Below, one piece after another: positions 12,530 through 25,039 of a stretch of 64,000 bases of DNA. Under the pieces are notes generated by a model that saw only the letters and a program-made list of their open reading frames with translations, was not told where the DNA came from and searched no databases. The position numbers were made by a program, and so were the translations under genes. Position 1 is the stretch's first letter. Every line of letters starts with the position of its first letter. Source of the DNA: Capsicum annuum (Eukaryota > Streptophyta > Magnoliopsida > Solanales > Solanaceae); contig NC_061122.1 of NCBI RefSeq assembly GCF_002878395.1, positions 83,296,439 to 83,360,438 on the forward strand, written 5' to 3'.

Positions 12530-13005
12530 ACTCAAGCCTATTGTGAATCAAATTGGGAAGCTTGCCCTAACTCTTAAAAGTCTGTTTTAAGTTATGTTAT
12601 TCTTTTAGGTCAAAAACATATCAGTTAAAAATCTAAAAATAAGAAACAATTTCCCTTTTCTTAGTAAAAGTAGGGTATAAATCACTAAGAAAGGTTGCTG
12701 GTGTACTTTTTTGGTTGGATAGACTTTTGCAAGAACTTGATGTTCTATTTTCCAGACCTATTATAGTTTATTGTGACAGTCAGTCAGCTTTACAGATTTC
12801 TAGAAACCTAGACCTGCATGAAAGAACCAAGCACATAGAGGTTCATTGTCACTCAGTTAGGACCAATTTGCAGGATGGCCTAATTTCACTTCAGCATGTG
12901 GTTACAACTGATTTAATAGGAGATATACCAACTAAAGCTCCTACTAGTGTCAAACAATCAAATATTCTTTCCAAGTTGGTTGGGAAACCCTCACATCATA
13001 CTTGA
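12530..13005 (+). pseudogene. Copia RNase H, decayed
   Basis: The N-terminal RNase H strand is recognisable but mutated (AYCESNWEACPNS followed by a stop, where the family has an AYCDSDW-type catalytic start). The C-terminal half is open from 12715: WLDRLLQEL, VYCDSQSALQI, HERTKHIEVHCH, and a terminal SNILSKLVGKPS. The end at 13005 abuts the polypurine tract, as in intact copia elements. Confidence 0.85.
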
Positions 13006-13012
13006 GAGGGGG
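13004..13012 (+). other. Polypurine tract of the copia element
   Basis: GAGAGGGGG lies between the RNase H stop and the LTR start, the expected place for plus-strand priming. Confidence 0.7.
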
Positions 13013-13278
13013 TATTGAAATTACTTAGTTTAGTCAATTGATGATATTTATTTATTTTTGTTTGCTACAGATTCAATAATGCGGGTTAGTTCAATGTTAG
13101 TCATTATAGTCAGGTAGTTTTTGTTCAGTTTTGTCATGAGTTTGTTAGAATCCAGTTGTAACCAGCTATCATGATACTGCCAAGTATATAGGTACACTTT
13201 GGAGATATTTTTAAGTTAAGCAATTCATTTCAATGAAAGCAGTTTCTGTTTTCCTCTTCCTGTAGTTTTTTCAATACA
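13013..13278 (+). mobile_element. 3' LTR of the copia element
   Basis: A segment of about 265 bp is bounded by TATTGAAA (13013-13020) and TTTCAATA (13269-13276), an inverted terminal pair that probably derives from TGTTGAAA...TTTCAACA. A TATA-like AAGTATATAGG lies inside. The size fits small copia LTRs. Confidence 0.72.
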
Positions 13279-13403
13279 CAACTTCCACCACTGTTGCTTG
13301 ATTGCCCCAAAGTTTGCAGGTTAATCCACCATGGACTTCTCTTGATAGAGCAACTTAAACCATTTTCTCAGTGAATTCTAGTTAAAAATGAAATAAAAAT
13401 AAA

Positions 13404-13670
13404 TTACTCTTTTAGTTTCATTTTATTTGATTCTTATTAACTTAGCACTCCTTTTAAAAATATTTACTAGGAGCTTATTTTACTAAATTAGTCATATTAG
13501 TTATGTTCTAAAAATATAAATTTGACTAGTATACACTATATGTAGTTATTTAATGATAGATGTAGTATTGAAAGAACGTGATAAATTTATCTTGATCAAA
13601 TAAATTGGATAACTAAATTGAAATAAGAATTTTTAATAAGAGGGTCAACTAAAATGAAATGGAGGAAGTA
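13404..13670. mobile_element. MITE, Stowaway-like ends
   Basis: The left end is TACTCTTTTAGTTTCATTTT and the right end is AAAATGAAATGGAGGAAGTA, which are imperfect inverted repeats flanked by TA. About 267 bp, AT-rich, no coding capacity. The ends recall the Solanaceae CTCCCT...GGGAGTA class of mariner-type MITEs. Confidence 0.65.
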
Positions 13671-13763
13671 ATTGTGTTACTCCCTTCATCTATTTTTACT
13701 TGTTAACTATGATAAAAATAGTTGTCAACATTACATGTCTAGTTTGGAAAACCAACAAATAAT

Positions 13764-14029
13764 TACTCCCCCTATTAGATTTTACTTGTCACTTTTTTTC
13801 TAATTGAATTTTTATTTTTACTTATAATTTTTGACATATCAAGAAAAGAAAATCATTTTTTTCTATTTTACCCTTAGCATTAAATGTTTATTCTTCAAAA
13901 TTAATTTCAAGACACAATAGTAAACATCAACTAATAGAAATATTATGGTAAAATAATCATGTTAATAATTATTTTCTTAATAGGGACATCAAGTCAAAAT
14001 ATGACAAGAAAAATTGAACGAAAGGAGTA
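13764..14029 (+). mobile_element. MITE copy 1 of a TACTCCC...GGAGTA family
   Basis: Begins TACTCCCCCTATTAGATTTT, ends GAACGAAAGGAGTA. Internal landmarks ACTTGTCACTTTT, TTTTTGACATATCAAGAAAAG, TTTTACCCTTAG and AAGTCAAAATATGACAAG recur in the copies at 14096-14358 and, inverted, at 33849-34114. A fragment of a related left end also lies at 13678-13705. Confidence 0.75.
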
Positions 14030-14095
14030 CCATTTTGTATTTATTTAACTCCTATTATTAATAATACAATCAGGTCCCAAGACTTAGATGACTTG

Positions 14096-14358
14096 TACTC
14101 TTTTCGCTCAAGTTTACTTTCCACTATTTTTCTAATTTTGTTTCTATTTTTACTAGTCATTTTTGACAAATCAAGAAAAGACTAAAAAAAAATTTCATGT
14201 TTTACCCTTAGTATTAATTAATTATTTTTCAAATCGTTTTTCAATACCTATTAATAAACATCAATTAATAGGGTAATATGGTAAAATCACTATACCAATT
14301 ATTTACTTAATGGGTGTGTCAAGTCAAAATATGATAATTAAATCCGAACAGGGGAGTA
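14096..14358 (+). mobile_element. MITE copy 2 of the same family
   Basis: Shares order and landmarks with the copy at 13764-14029 (TTTTTGACAAATCAAGAAAAG, TTTTACCCTTAG, AAGTCAAAATATGATAA) and ends CAGGGGAGTA. A further partial MITE-like end follows at about 14370-14435 and an AAAAGGGAGTA end near 15530-15545, suggesting nested or broken copies. Confidence 0.75.
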
Positions 14359-14779
14359 TAGGCATTATACGCCCTTCATTTCAAAATAGTTAACTTCCTT
14401 TCTAAAATGTTTGTTTTAATTTAGTTGTCCCTTTTATGAAAACAAGAGAATATTTTCATTTTCTTCCAATACTATCTTTATCATTTGATGACTAAACAAA
14501 GTGTATGTATACTCTAATTTATATTTTCAAAGAATAATTAATAAGTTTATTTGACAAAAATAAACCCCTAATAATTTTTTGGGGAAAGGATATAAATAGC
14601 ATTTCGGATGAAACTACTGACACAAAAATAACCATTGAATTTTTATTTTATTTATTAGCCATTTGTTGGCAGCTTTATACAATACTGATACAAATTTGAT
14701 ACATATCTTATACAAATATTATTCTATACAATAAAGATACAACTTCTATATGTATCTTATATATACATACATATATATT
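14359..14779. other. AT-rich spacer
   Basis: Contains the partial MITE-like end just noted and a short ATACAA-rich stretch (14680-14760). No gene seen. Confidence 0.5.
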
Positions 14780-14785
14780 TACACA

Positions 14786-14853
<68 letters not shown>
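14780..14853. repeat. CA/TA compound microsatellite
   Basis: An ACAC run (about 14780-14818) passes directly into a pure TA run (about 14821-14853). The open frame over it is an artefact of the dinucleotides. Confidence 0.95.
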
Positions 14854-14856
<3 letters not shown>

Positions 14857-14865
14857 CAACAATGA

Positions 14866-15350
14866 TACAAATTTCATGCATATCATATTTAAAAGTTCAT
14901 ATTCTATATATAACAATATACAATTTTTACCCATAAATTTGTTGCTCTATTTTTTTTAATGAACCGTATCAATATGATATATGGGTTGTATCAATACGGT
15001 ATATGAGATATCTCTGAACTATCTAGGTCAAAATGACCTAAATTATGAAATAATCATAATATGAAATTTATTTGGACCAATTAGTCATGAATATTTAATG
15101 ACTAGCCATGAATATACAAATTCCATGCATATCATATTTAAAAGTCCATATTCTATATATAACAATATACAATTTTTAGCCATAAATTCATTGCTCTATT
15201 ATTTTTATGAACCATATCAATATAATATATGGATTTTATTAATACGGTATATGAGATGTATCTGAACTATCTAGGCCAAAGACCTAAATTATGAAATAAT
15301 CATAATATGAAATTTATTTGGACCAACTACTCATGAATATTTAATGGATC
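14866..15350 (+). repeat. 249-bp tandem duplication
   Basis: Two head-to-tail copies start at 14866 and 15115 with TACAAATTTCATGCATATC and TACAAATTCCATGCATATC. They stay alignable through CTATATATAACAATATACAA, TATCTGAACTATCTAGG and TTTATTTGGACCAA. The copies differ by scattered substitutions and small indels, so the duplication is old. Non-coding. Confidence 0.88.
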
Positions 15351-15699
15351 AAACATGGGCCAATTATTCTTGAAAATGGTCAGACGTGCCTTTTTCCCTT
15401 ATGTTTTCTTAATGAAAATACCAAGTAACCAAGAGCAACTATTTTAAAATGGAAAAAATATTATAAAATTATTTATTTATTTATTATTTTTTAAGTGGGA
15501 TACCAAATTAAATATCAATAATTAAAGATAGAAAAAAGGGAGTAATAATTTCTATAAGATGTGTAAACAAACTAACAAGGCAAATAAATATAAATTAAAC
15601 TGAGGTAGAGTAGCAAGAGCAAATTGAAGAAAAGGTGTCGATTAAGTCTTGAATGAAAGATTGATGATATTGACCAACTTAAAGGGTCAAATATAATTA
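15351..15699. other. Spacer upstream of the plus-strand Ulp-type gene
   Basis: AT-rich, with a MITE-like right end near 15545 and no coding signal. It would hold the promoter of the gene at 15700, but no clear TATA box can be chosen. Confidence 0.45.
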
Positions 15700-16359
15700 G
15701 AAAACTTGATTAAGTTAATTATAGACTTTATTAATATTTTTAAAACTTTCTTATCATTTCAAAAATACAAATCAACCCACACTCATCTCCTCTCCAAATC
15801 AATCGTCTATCCTCTCTCTCTCTGTACAGTTCCTCCCAACCAACAGTTTCAAAAATTTCCCCTTTCAATATCCGAAGACTTCAACCTCCGGAGATAAATA
15901 GTTGGGCTTAGAGTTCCTTTTTGACTTTCAACCATCAATCGACGTGACCGCCTTTTTCTCCGACCACAACAGCTTTGAGTTCTTTATCATCCCTTTTCTT
16001 CTTTCACAGGTAAAAAATTATGGCCTTTTTAGTTTTGAAGAAAAAGAGGAACTTAAACCAACTTCTCTTCTAGTATTAGTTACAAATTTCAATATTTGTT
16101 GCTTTAATTTTAAATGTGGTCAGAATAAAACTCTAATTTCCAGAATTTCTTCTCTTCTTTTTTCGGAGTAAAATATAATTTTTTGTTGTTTGTTGTATTT
16201 TTTTAGGTTTGATTTATGTTGTTTGTGTTTGTACAAACAAAACAACGATGTTGGCATTTTTGGTGTCGCACCCATTGCTGGGTTGATTTGTTTTTGTTCT
16301 TGGTAAAAATGGTGATATTATTATTGTTCTATTCAACAAACTTATGCTACTATTTTTTC

Positions 16360-17190
16360 TGCAACAGATTAACCTTTTGATACAATAGATTAACCATCTG
16401 ATGCAACAGATTTACCATTTAATGCAATAGATTTACCATATAATACAACAGAGGAACCATCGAATTAAAAATCTAACACAACAGATTAATCTTCTGATGC
16501 AACAGATTTACCATTGGATTAAAAATATGATGCAATAGATTAACCATATGATGCAATAGATTAACCATCTGATGCAACAGATTTACCATCGAATTCAACA
16601 GAGGAACCATTCGATTAAAAATCTTATGCAACTGATTAACTATCTAACGCAATAGATTTACCATCTGATGCAACGAAGGAACCATTGAATAAAAAATCTA
16701 ATGCAATAAATTAATCATCTGATGCAACATATGAACCTTCTGTTAGATAAAATCCTTTCAACTATTTCAACAGGATATGTCCAAGACTTGATTTTCCCAA
16801 TTGATCATTTATCTGTCATAATAGACGACTCTTCCATTGGAAGAAATCTAAATAATATTAATCGATAATAACTGTTCCAATAAATCACTCATATGTTGCA
16901 ACAGATGTGTGATCTGTTGCACCGACCAGACATCTATTTCAACAGACGAATGATCTATTTTTATTGCTAAAATAGATTACTCATCTGTTGTAACAGGTTA
17001 GTTATATGTTACAACAGATCACTCATATGTTGCAACAGATGTGTGATCTATTGCACAGACCAGTCATTTGTTTTAGTGGAATAGTAATCTATTTTTATTG
17101 TTGCAACAGATTATTTATTTGTTGCAACAGGTTAGTTATATGTTGCAACAGATAACCTACTTGATGCAACAGATATGTGATCTGTTGAAA
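16360..17190 (+). repeat. 21-bp-period repeat array, intron 1
   Basis: Unit period is 21 bp. The left half has non-palindromic units (AGATTAACCATCTGATGCAAC and variants); the right half (from about 16890) has palindromic units built on ATCTGTTGCAACAGAT. Interspersed units have an ATTAAAAATCT-type replacement. It lies wholly between the 5' leader exon and the first coding exon. Confidence 0.9.
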
Positions 17191-19189
17191 CTATTATTTT
17201 AATATTGGACCTATTAGATATACTATTATCCTTTTTAATGATGTATCAATCAATTATAATCTATTTTATGTTCTTGTTATTTTTAGAATATTTGACTCCC
17301 AAAAGAATAGAAATTGAATCAAGTCTAAATAAAAAAACAAATGAAGCAGCTAGGCTACATCCACTACTCTATGAGCTTGTTTTACAAGCTTTATCTCAAT
17401 CAGAAGCAGAAGATAATGAACATGGAAAGGAGGAATATTTCAAAAGAGATGATCAAAATACTAATAGCCCTTCCACCAAAGAGTTGGTCAAAACCTTCAG
17501 CATTGATAGTTATCCTGTAAGAATGCAGTGCGATGGTGCCACGGATTTAACAGGTCATTTCATGATTAAGTCAGCCATGGAAAATATTTCGACACCTTCA
17601 GAAAAATACTTTGAGAACAAAATTTGGATGATTATTTCAGGGAAAGTTGCTTTGGGCAATATCTTGATTTACCGGAGGACAACAATGTTAGTTTTCAAAT
17701 GAAAATCATATATGATCTTCTCAAGCGAAGGTTTATGTATGAAAATAAAGATAAGATGGATGAGGTGTGGATAAATTACTGTAGCATGCCTGTTTGTTTT
17801 AGTTGAAAGGATTTTGCCATAGTTACTAGACTAAAATGTTATCCTCCTTCTCCTTCTCAAGTTATACCTATTCTAACTCCAAAAAAAGTACCCCGCACAC
17901 CTAAAAAAGGAAAATGCAAGTCAAGTGATTATGAAGACTTGGTGGACCTTGTTGGTCCAATCTTCAAAAACAAAAATTTTACAGAAGTATTGAATGGTAA
18001 AATACTTTCAAAGAAGCACAAGCAATCATTGTATTTAATTTTGTTTGTACATAATATTCTTTGGGTGAGAGACATTAACAACAACATCACTTGGTTTAAT
18101 AAAGCTCTCCATGGATCTTGAGGCATTTAACAGCTATCCTTGGGGTTATGTATCTTCAAAATGACTGTCAAATATTTGTTGACTCCATTAACACCAAAGA
18201 CAGTCAACTTATATGGATTTTCATGGGCTTTCATGGTAAATATTTTTTTTACTATAATATGATTCATTTTTTTTATTTAATAATGCTTTTGATTTATTAG
18301 TTCTATTATATAGGATTGGGCATTTGAAGTCATTCCTTATTTGAGACAACAAGTGAACTACCAGGAAGAAGTTTCCTATCCAAGAATCCTGAGATGGTTG
18401 TCGACGAAAATTGATAAAAATATAAAATTTATTGATCTCTTCAACCCTCTGAATAATGCAGTAAGTTTAATTCTAATTAATTTTTTATTTTAATTAATGA
18501 TTTTTTTAAATGATCTAATCATTCTAGTATATGTACTAGTTTATGTTAGATTGTGCATCTGTCGATTGTTCCAAACAATTGAGAGTTGACGAATCTATTT
18601 TTTCTTATTTTACTATCTGTGCAAATTTTATCGGACCCTACGGTCATTGACAGAATAAAAAGAAATTTTTTGGAGCAACAACTATCACAAGAAAAATAAT
18701 TTTAGAGGGTCAGGTTGTTGTTGTTGATGATGGTAGTGGTAGTAGTGCTACTGTTGGGGATAATGATATAGTTTTTGAAACAACAACCATTATGATTATG
18801 ATCATACTGGTTATACATATTCTGCTACTTCTAGCAAATGTTCTACATACAAATGTCAAGACTGCAAGGCAAAACATGATGGAGTGATTAATATTATCAA
18901 TACACTAATTGCTTCTGTAAAAGAATTGACATCTAAGAGGGGTGTCATTCCATCAAAGAGGATTTCATATCCATACACTCCACTAGAGATTAAGGTGGCT
19001 TAGAGAAGAACGAAAGAAATTCCCTAGGCACCATCAAGCATCAAAAAAGCAAAATTGCAACTCTTCTATCTTTGTTTTGCACTTTTGATCAATGTATAAG
19101 GGCCACAGGAGAGCGGCATGAGCTAAAGAAGGTAAATTTATATCATCTGTACCAATAAAAAAATAGACATATATCAGTTTCAAAAGATG

Positions 19190-19500
19190 ATACATCTGCT
19201 GAAAATTATCAAACTAATATATACATATGTTGCAACAGTTGTCTAACCTATTGTATTAGGTGTGTTATCTATTGCAAAAGTTGTCTAACCTATTGCATCA
19301 AATATGTTATCTGATGCAACATATGTCTGTCACTTTCAGCTAATCAAATAGGTCCCCGTACTGTTTTCATTTATGCCAATAGATGAGTTATATGTTGCAA
19401 CAGATGGGTCATCTGTTGGCAACTATCATACAACTCTTTTTTACATGTTCAAATTTATCCCAATAGATGATCCATCTATTTCAATAGATACATAATTTTT
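19190..19500 (+). repeat. 21-bp-period palindromic repeat, intron cluster
   Basis: Degenerate ATATGTTGCAACAG and TGCATCA units inside the intron 19132-19553 of the plus-strand Ulp-type gene. None enters the neighbouring exons. Confidence 0.82.
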
Positions 19501-20784
19501 TGTATATTTGTGATTAGCATTGATAATTTTGGCTTTTTGGGTGGATTTCACAGTAGAAGATACTGCTAAACAACATTACTTCCAAAGAAAAAAAGGTGGA
19601 TCCTGTTAGTTCAGGAGAACAGAATAATTACCCATATTAAGGGTTCAACATCTCAGACAAGGCTCTAAAAAATCAAGCAAAGTTGATTAACGACTATTCA
19701 GAATGGATTGTCGATGGGCTGTTAAAGCATCATGCCGGTAGGTACATAAATCATTTATGAAGATATTGATTTATACAAATCTTGTTGTAAAAATATGACG
19801 TTAACACATATAAATAATTTAGAAAAGAAAAAGAAAAACACTACAATGTGAAAGAATCGGGTCTCAGTTTTGATATATTAATACTTTATTTAATTGCAGC
19901 TATGTATTAATATTATTATCACGTAATCTGAAATATTTTATAATATGTGCACATCAATGTCATTTTTTACTACCTCCAAAAGAAGGCCAAGTTGTAAATA
20001 AAAAAATAATACAGATACACGACAGACAATTATTTGTATAAAGTTTGCATCAATAATGCCTACGATAGGTATTATGAACAACAGCCAAAAGTTTTCCGAA
20101 TTGAGGAATGCTTAATCAACATCATCAAAGGTTTTAGAATTTCAGTTGGATTACCTTGGTATTTGGTCGACGAAGTGTACATCCCAATCAATTATGATGA
20201 TGAATTCCATTGGGTGTTGGCTGTCATCATTCTAAAAGAAAGGCGCATCCAAGTTTATGACTCGATGTTGGTAAGGAGACATTCCGAGCCATCACTGAGA
20301 TACAAAAACTGGCCAAAATATTGCCTACTTAAATTGATATAAGTGACTTTTTGGACGAAAACATTCATACTGATTGATCAACGATTGAAGCATACTGGGA
20401 TAAAATGAATAATCCATTTGATGTAGAATATGTTGAACGAATGACTCAATAACCCATTGGTAGCCTGTAAGTATCATGATTTAGTTTCATTTCATAAATT
20501 TCACAATGCTTACAATAATTACAAGATATGGATTTTTTTATCTTTACAAATGCAGGGATTGCGGTTTTTTTATTGCCACTTATGCCAAGTATTTGAGAGA
20601 TGGATTACAAGTACCAAATGATAGACTTGATGCCAGAGTACTTCATAAATTATATGTTAGTCATTTATGAAAATACGGAAAAGAGAAAGCTCAGAAAGCA
20701 TACGCAAGTGACATTAAATATCCATGACGATCAAAGCCAAATTTCATAGCACTGGATGAAGAATTACTTGTCCATATTATGTAG

Positions 20785-20939
20785 AGCATTTGTACCCATA
20801 ATAATTTTTTTATATTTTATTTATTTGTTGAGTTATTTGATTTCATTTCTGAAGGTTTCAAATTATTTTATGTTTTCTATGAATTTAATTTAATCCTTAG
20901 ATTTGAACTTATTAATTAAAATAGAATACTAGATTTAAA
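20785..20939 (+). other. Probable 3' untranslated region of the plus-strand gene
   Basis: AT-rich sequence after the last stop with no coding signal; it runs into the next repeat cluster. Confidence 0.4.
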
Positions 20940-21245
20940 TATCGCAATAGATAATGCATCTGTTGCAATGGATAATTTATCTATTGCAACAAATAAAATA
21001 TCTGTTGGAAATTATCAAACAGATTTAGACATATGTTAAAACATATAGGTCATCTATTGGAAATTATCAAACAAGTCTTCATATTATTTTGATTTGTTCT
21101 AATAGATTACCTATCAGTTGTAATAGATAGAGTATATGTTGCAACAGATTATTTATCTGTTATAATAGATAGACTTAAACCCATATGTATAATGCAACAG
21201 ATGACCAACCTATTGCAAAGATAATAGATCTATTGCATTATAAAA
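20940..21245. repeat. 21-bp-period palindromic repeat between convergent genes
   Basis: Units such as ATCTGTTGCAATGGATAA and TATGTTGCAACAGATTA fill the gap between the two convergent Ulp-type genes. The cluster is therefore in both 3' flanks. Confidence 0.85.
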
Positions 21246-22049
21246 AATTCATCTTTCATCAAACATAAAAAATTGTTATGGTACTTGTGTTTCTACATCT
21301 TCCTCTTTATACAGGATCCAAGCATCCAGTTTGTATTCCCATAAGCTCAAACATCTTGCATGTTTGCCACAGTATTGTTGCACAGAGAGGTCATTGGCTC
21401 GGCCATTTCTATGCCGGTCAAAAAATATTTAATGTGTGTAAGCGCGTACGCCCCGCACGCTGCACTAGCTTTATTTTTTGGAAGGTCCATTTTCTCATTT
21501 TGAACTTTAAAATCCCATGTTTTCTTAATCAACACTTCCACCAGCAAATGATTCATCAATTTAATCTACCTCAATAAGTTCGTGAATAACTTCAACTGTG
21601 GCTGCATCTGGGTAAAAAACATCGTCATCAAAGATAGGTAAGTTACAGTCATAAACCTTAATTTTTTCCTCCTTAAGTAGTATCTCAATAGCCAAAAAAT
21701 GTTTGATGTCCACGTTCATGACTACAAGAATTCTCTTTGCCTTGGTCCAGCTCTAGATGTATAGATATGGCATCTTCCCTCTAACATAATTACTCATATC
21801 TTCATCTCATTGGAACCTGGAAAGTAATGAATCTGGGCCATCGGCACTTGGCACTAGCATAATAAGCTTACTGTACCTATCCATGAAATTGTTATCGAAG
21901 TTGAGGTCCATTATCCTATTGGCAACATCATAAGCATCCGGGTATGCTAATTGCCTGCCCCTCTTAAAGTAGAGAATTTCATCAACATACTATGATATAA
22001 GAAGATAATTTTTAAATAGGATAGTAATTGTAAAGAAGAAAATCATAGT

Positions 22050-22220
22050 GGAAAGATGCAACTAATGGTCCATTTGTTACAGAGGATTCTATGAATCTGT
22101 TCATAGATTACCCAGCTAATTCAACTTATACAACAGATGGGTAATCTGTTACAACAGAACCACCACCATTTGCACTATAATACCTAATTTTTGTAATAGA
22201 TAACACATATATTGCGTAGC
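22050..22220 (-). repeat. Palindromic repeat cluster in intron of the minus-strand gene
   Basis: A few TCTGTTACAACAGA-like units inside the intron 21990-22271. Confidence 0.7.
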
Positions 22221-22689
22221 TTCTTCTTCATGGGATAGATTAGAAAGTTAGGTTAGGAAAAGTAAACTTACTTTATCCACGTACCAATTACACATATTTG
22301 TCATATTATTGATGTCTTAGGTGGAAAAGGTATTCATGGTGTAATCTTGTGGAGGTTGTTTGGCATTCATGGTCCTTCGCAGATCCTTCTTCTCTTTGGC
22401 TCCAAAAGTCACGTATATGTCCACCTTCTTCAGTGGCCATAGAAATTCAACATCTTTTGGAGAAGGGGGAGTTACAATTTTTTTTGGTTTCAGATTGGAG
22501 AGTAATTGGCTAATTACTCTTTTCTTCCTCTAAACCGCCACTGTAGGAGTGTATGGCTCCCTCACTTTCTTGGATAGTATGACACCCCTCTTGGATTTTA
22601 ATTTCTCAACAGCTTTAGCTATATCCTCTAATTGTTCAAAGAGTTTATATTATCTATCCTTGTACTCTTTGCGTTTGTAATGAGAACAT

Positions 22690-22812
22690 GAGGGTGAAGT
22701 GGGGTAAGAGGGACCATTGTAAGGGAAGGAGAGACCACTGTAAGGGAAGAAGGGACCATTGTAAGGGTAAGAAAGACCAGTGTAAGGGTGAAAAGGACCT
22801 GTGTAAGGAGTG
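22690..22812 (-). repeat. 24-bp coding tandem repeat (GP-x-x-PY peptides)
   Basis: Five 24-bp units in the 22272-23111 exon encode eight-residue repeats of the form (T/N/S)G(P/L)(F/S)xPY. The frame is preserved across all units even though the rest of the exon has stops, so the repeat expanded while the gene was still coding. A proline/aromatic-rich spacer of this kind lies between the DUF1985-like region and the protease. Confidence 0.8.
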
Positions 22813-23164
22813 ATTTCAGACATATTTATTTTTTCTTGAGCATCAACATGATCATCATTAGGGATGGAATGTTGTCGCCAACATAAACAACTTCACCAGT
22901 AACACCCCCAAAAGAAGCACCTCTATTGTAGTAGATTGGTCATTAAGAGCCTCAACATTAGGCCTAACTACTTTTCTTATGGATGTTGCTCTAGCCAATT
23001 CCATCTTTATTATCTCCACTGTTGGGTCTACATTGTATCAACAAGACCTATAGTAATAAAAGAAGTCATCCCCAACTCTTGCTCAGTACGCATGATCCAT
23101 GGATGCACAACCTATATAAAAAGACAGATATATTTAAATTATATAATAATTTGCAGTCAGTTAG

Positions 23165-23350
23165 GTTACATGTTAACATAGATAACTTATGCAACAGATG
23201 ATCTATTCATCATAATATTTGATCTATCTATTGAAACAGATTAACAATATGTTGTATCAGATTATCCATCTGTTGCACTAGTTACGGTAGACGAGTAATT
23301 TATTGTAACAGATGTGCCATCTGTCGCAACCATGGTACATCTATTTCAAT
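23165..23350 (-). repeat. Palindromic repeat cluster in intron of the minus-strand gene
   Basis: Units TCTGTTGCACTAG, TATTGTAACAGATG and CATCTGTCGCAACC lie within the intron 23112-23396. Confidence 0.78.
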
Positions 23351-25039
23351 ATCTTTCTTTGAGTCAAATTATTTTACTTGAAAGAAGACATATTACATCA
23401 TCCGGAGGGTTAAAAAGATCATCCTCCTTAATTCTTATGTTGCTCTTTGTAGCCAACCACCTAAGGATCCTTGGATGAGAAACCTCATCCAGGTATTCCT
23501 TGACCTGCTTTCAGAGAAGAGGAATGTCTTCAAATGCCTAAGCCTTAAAAATATAAATAGGAAGCAAGTAAAAAAAAGTTATAATAATTATTCAACATAA
23601 ATTAATGGATGATTAAACAAATAGTGATTAAATTTACCATGAAAGCCCAAGGAAAGTCATATAATATGATCGTCATTGGGGATAGCTTTGTTAGTAAATA
23701 TTTGACAGTCAAGTTGTAGATGTCATATCCCCAGGGATAATTGTTGAATTTGTCAAAATACTCAGTAAGCACCACTAAATCATCTTTTATGACTTTGTTG
23801 ACGTCTCTTGCCAATATAACGAAATGGGAAAACCAAACTAAACATAATTGCTCCCTGTACTTCTTTGGTATAGTTTTATCCTTGAGATCTTCTATCAACA
23901 TAGTAGCTTTGTATCTACGTCCAACAATGTTGAACAACCCATCTATTTTTTCCTTGCATTTATTGGTTTTGGTGGATGATCGCTTGGACAATGCCTTTAC
24001 TTTATTTGATGGTGGTGGTTTGGCTGCCTTGCTTGACTTGGACTATTTTTGGGGCGTTTCCTTGATGAGAGGTTCTTTTGGATGATCTCATCTCAATCTT
24101 GTCACTATGGAAAACTCTTTCATACCAAAACAAACCGGCATGCCATAGTAGTTGATCCAGATTTCATCTATCTTTTTGCAGCCCCCTCCGTTGAATCGTT
24201 ATCAACCCCCTCGTACTTGATCCAATGCTTGATAATACCATATACCATACTCATTTAGAAACGGGCAGTATGGTCCTCAGGCAGCTCAAGAAAGCATCCA
24301 AAAAAGCTCTTCTTAAAAAGTTCGTCTATGTTTTCATTATTCATAACATTCCTAAATTCATTAAATGGTTTCCTCAACTGACATTTATGTACAAGTCACC
24401 GGTTAGTTCTGCAAGTTCATCTATCAGCATCGTAACTTGAAACCTATCAATACTAATAGTTTTCACAGTATTATTCTAGGATTTCGATCTTAATTCATGC
24501 CCCATTGAAGATGAATTATCATCATGATGATCATCATCCGTTTTCTCACTTTCTACTTCTTTCTCTTCTTGTTTATCATCATGTTGATCAGCATCCCCTT
24601 TCTCACTTTCAACTTCTTCCTCTTCTTGTTTACCTTATTTTCCCCCCTCACTTTTATTTTCCTCAACAACCTCTATATACTCTTATCTACCTCCCTCAAC
24701 ATCATTTTCATAACTTTCCTCATCTTCACTTTTCCCTAACTGAGATTGTTCAGGAAGTTCCTCCGAATCCATCTCTACTCTAGCCTTTTTTCTTAGGTGG
24801 TCAAAAGTTGATCCACTTTTATCTTCTTTTCTTTCAGGAGACATCTTTTAACTACAAACAATAGAAAAATAAATAATACATTACATTTGATGTCTGTATA
24901 ATTACTAAAGAAAAAGGTAAGATAAAATTCAATAAATTTTTATATGCTACATAACAAAAAAATATTCCAACGAATAACCCATCAGTTGGTAAAGATGGGG
25001 AATCTGTTTGAAAGCCTATAAGACATCTCCCAATAAATG

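Larger units (their letters stand above)
10430..13278 (+). mobile_element. 5'-truncated Ty1/copia retrotransposon
   Basis: Copia order is preserved: integrase, reverse transcriptase, RNase H, polypurine tract, 3' LTR. The 5' LTR, gag, protease and integrase N-terminus are missing. The left edge lies near 10430-10448, right after a short GC-richer segment (10405-10447, CACGGCCAGGCCCTGG) that resembles an LTR edge of another element. All coding parts carry stops and frameshifts, so it is an old copy. Confidence 0.85.
15700..20784 (+). pseudogene. Decayed DUF1985 / Ulp1 (C48) protease-like gene, seven-exon model
   Basis: Exon model: 5' leader about 15700-16008 (donor GGTAAAA); about 17288-18235 (DUF1985-like, with [27 protein letters not shown]); 18314-18460 (WAFEVIPYLR, YPRILRWLS, LFNP); about 18545-19131 (Lys/Ser-rich linker, ELTSKRGVIPSKR); 19554-19737; 20015-20466; 20556-20784. 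Most junctions are GT/AG. The last two exons form the C48 domain: EFHWVLAVI (His), VYDSM (Asp) and, across the intron 20467-20555, SLDCGFF (Cys), so the triad is still visible. Frameshifts near 17625 and 20270 and several in-frame stops (for example after VSHL and KYP) show it is dead. Ulp1 proteases cleave SUMO; DUF1985-linked versions are mostly carried by plant transposons. Intron 1 and the 19132-19553 intron are filled with a 21-bp palindromic repeat. A homologous gene converges from the right. Confidence 0.8.

Noticed and set aside
14750..14959. Frame across the CA/TA microsatellite
   Set aside because: Dinucleotide artefact (Thr-His and Tyr-Ile runs).
15902..16171. 89-codon frame starting MGLEFLFDF
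   Set aside because: It runs through the splice donor of the leader exon (near 16009) into intron sequence; no homology to the other two leaders at protein level.
24505..24783. Two overlapping plus-strand open frames rich in His/Leu/Phe
   Set aside because: They are the antisense of the acidic Glu/Asp-rich segment of the minus-strand Ulp-type gene.
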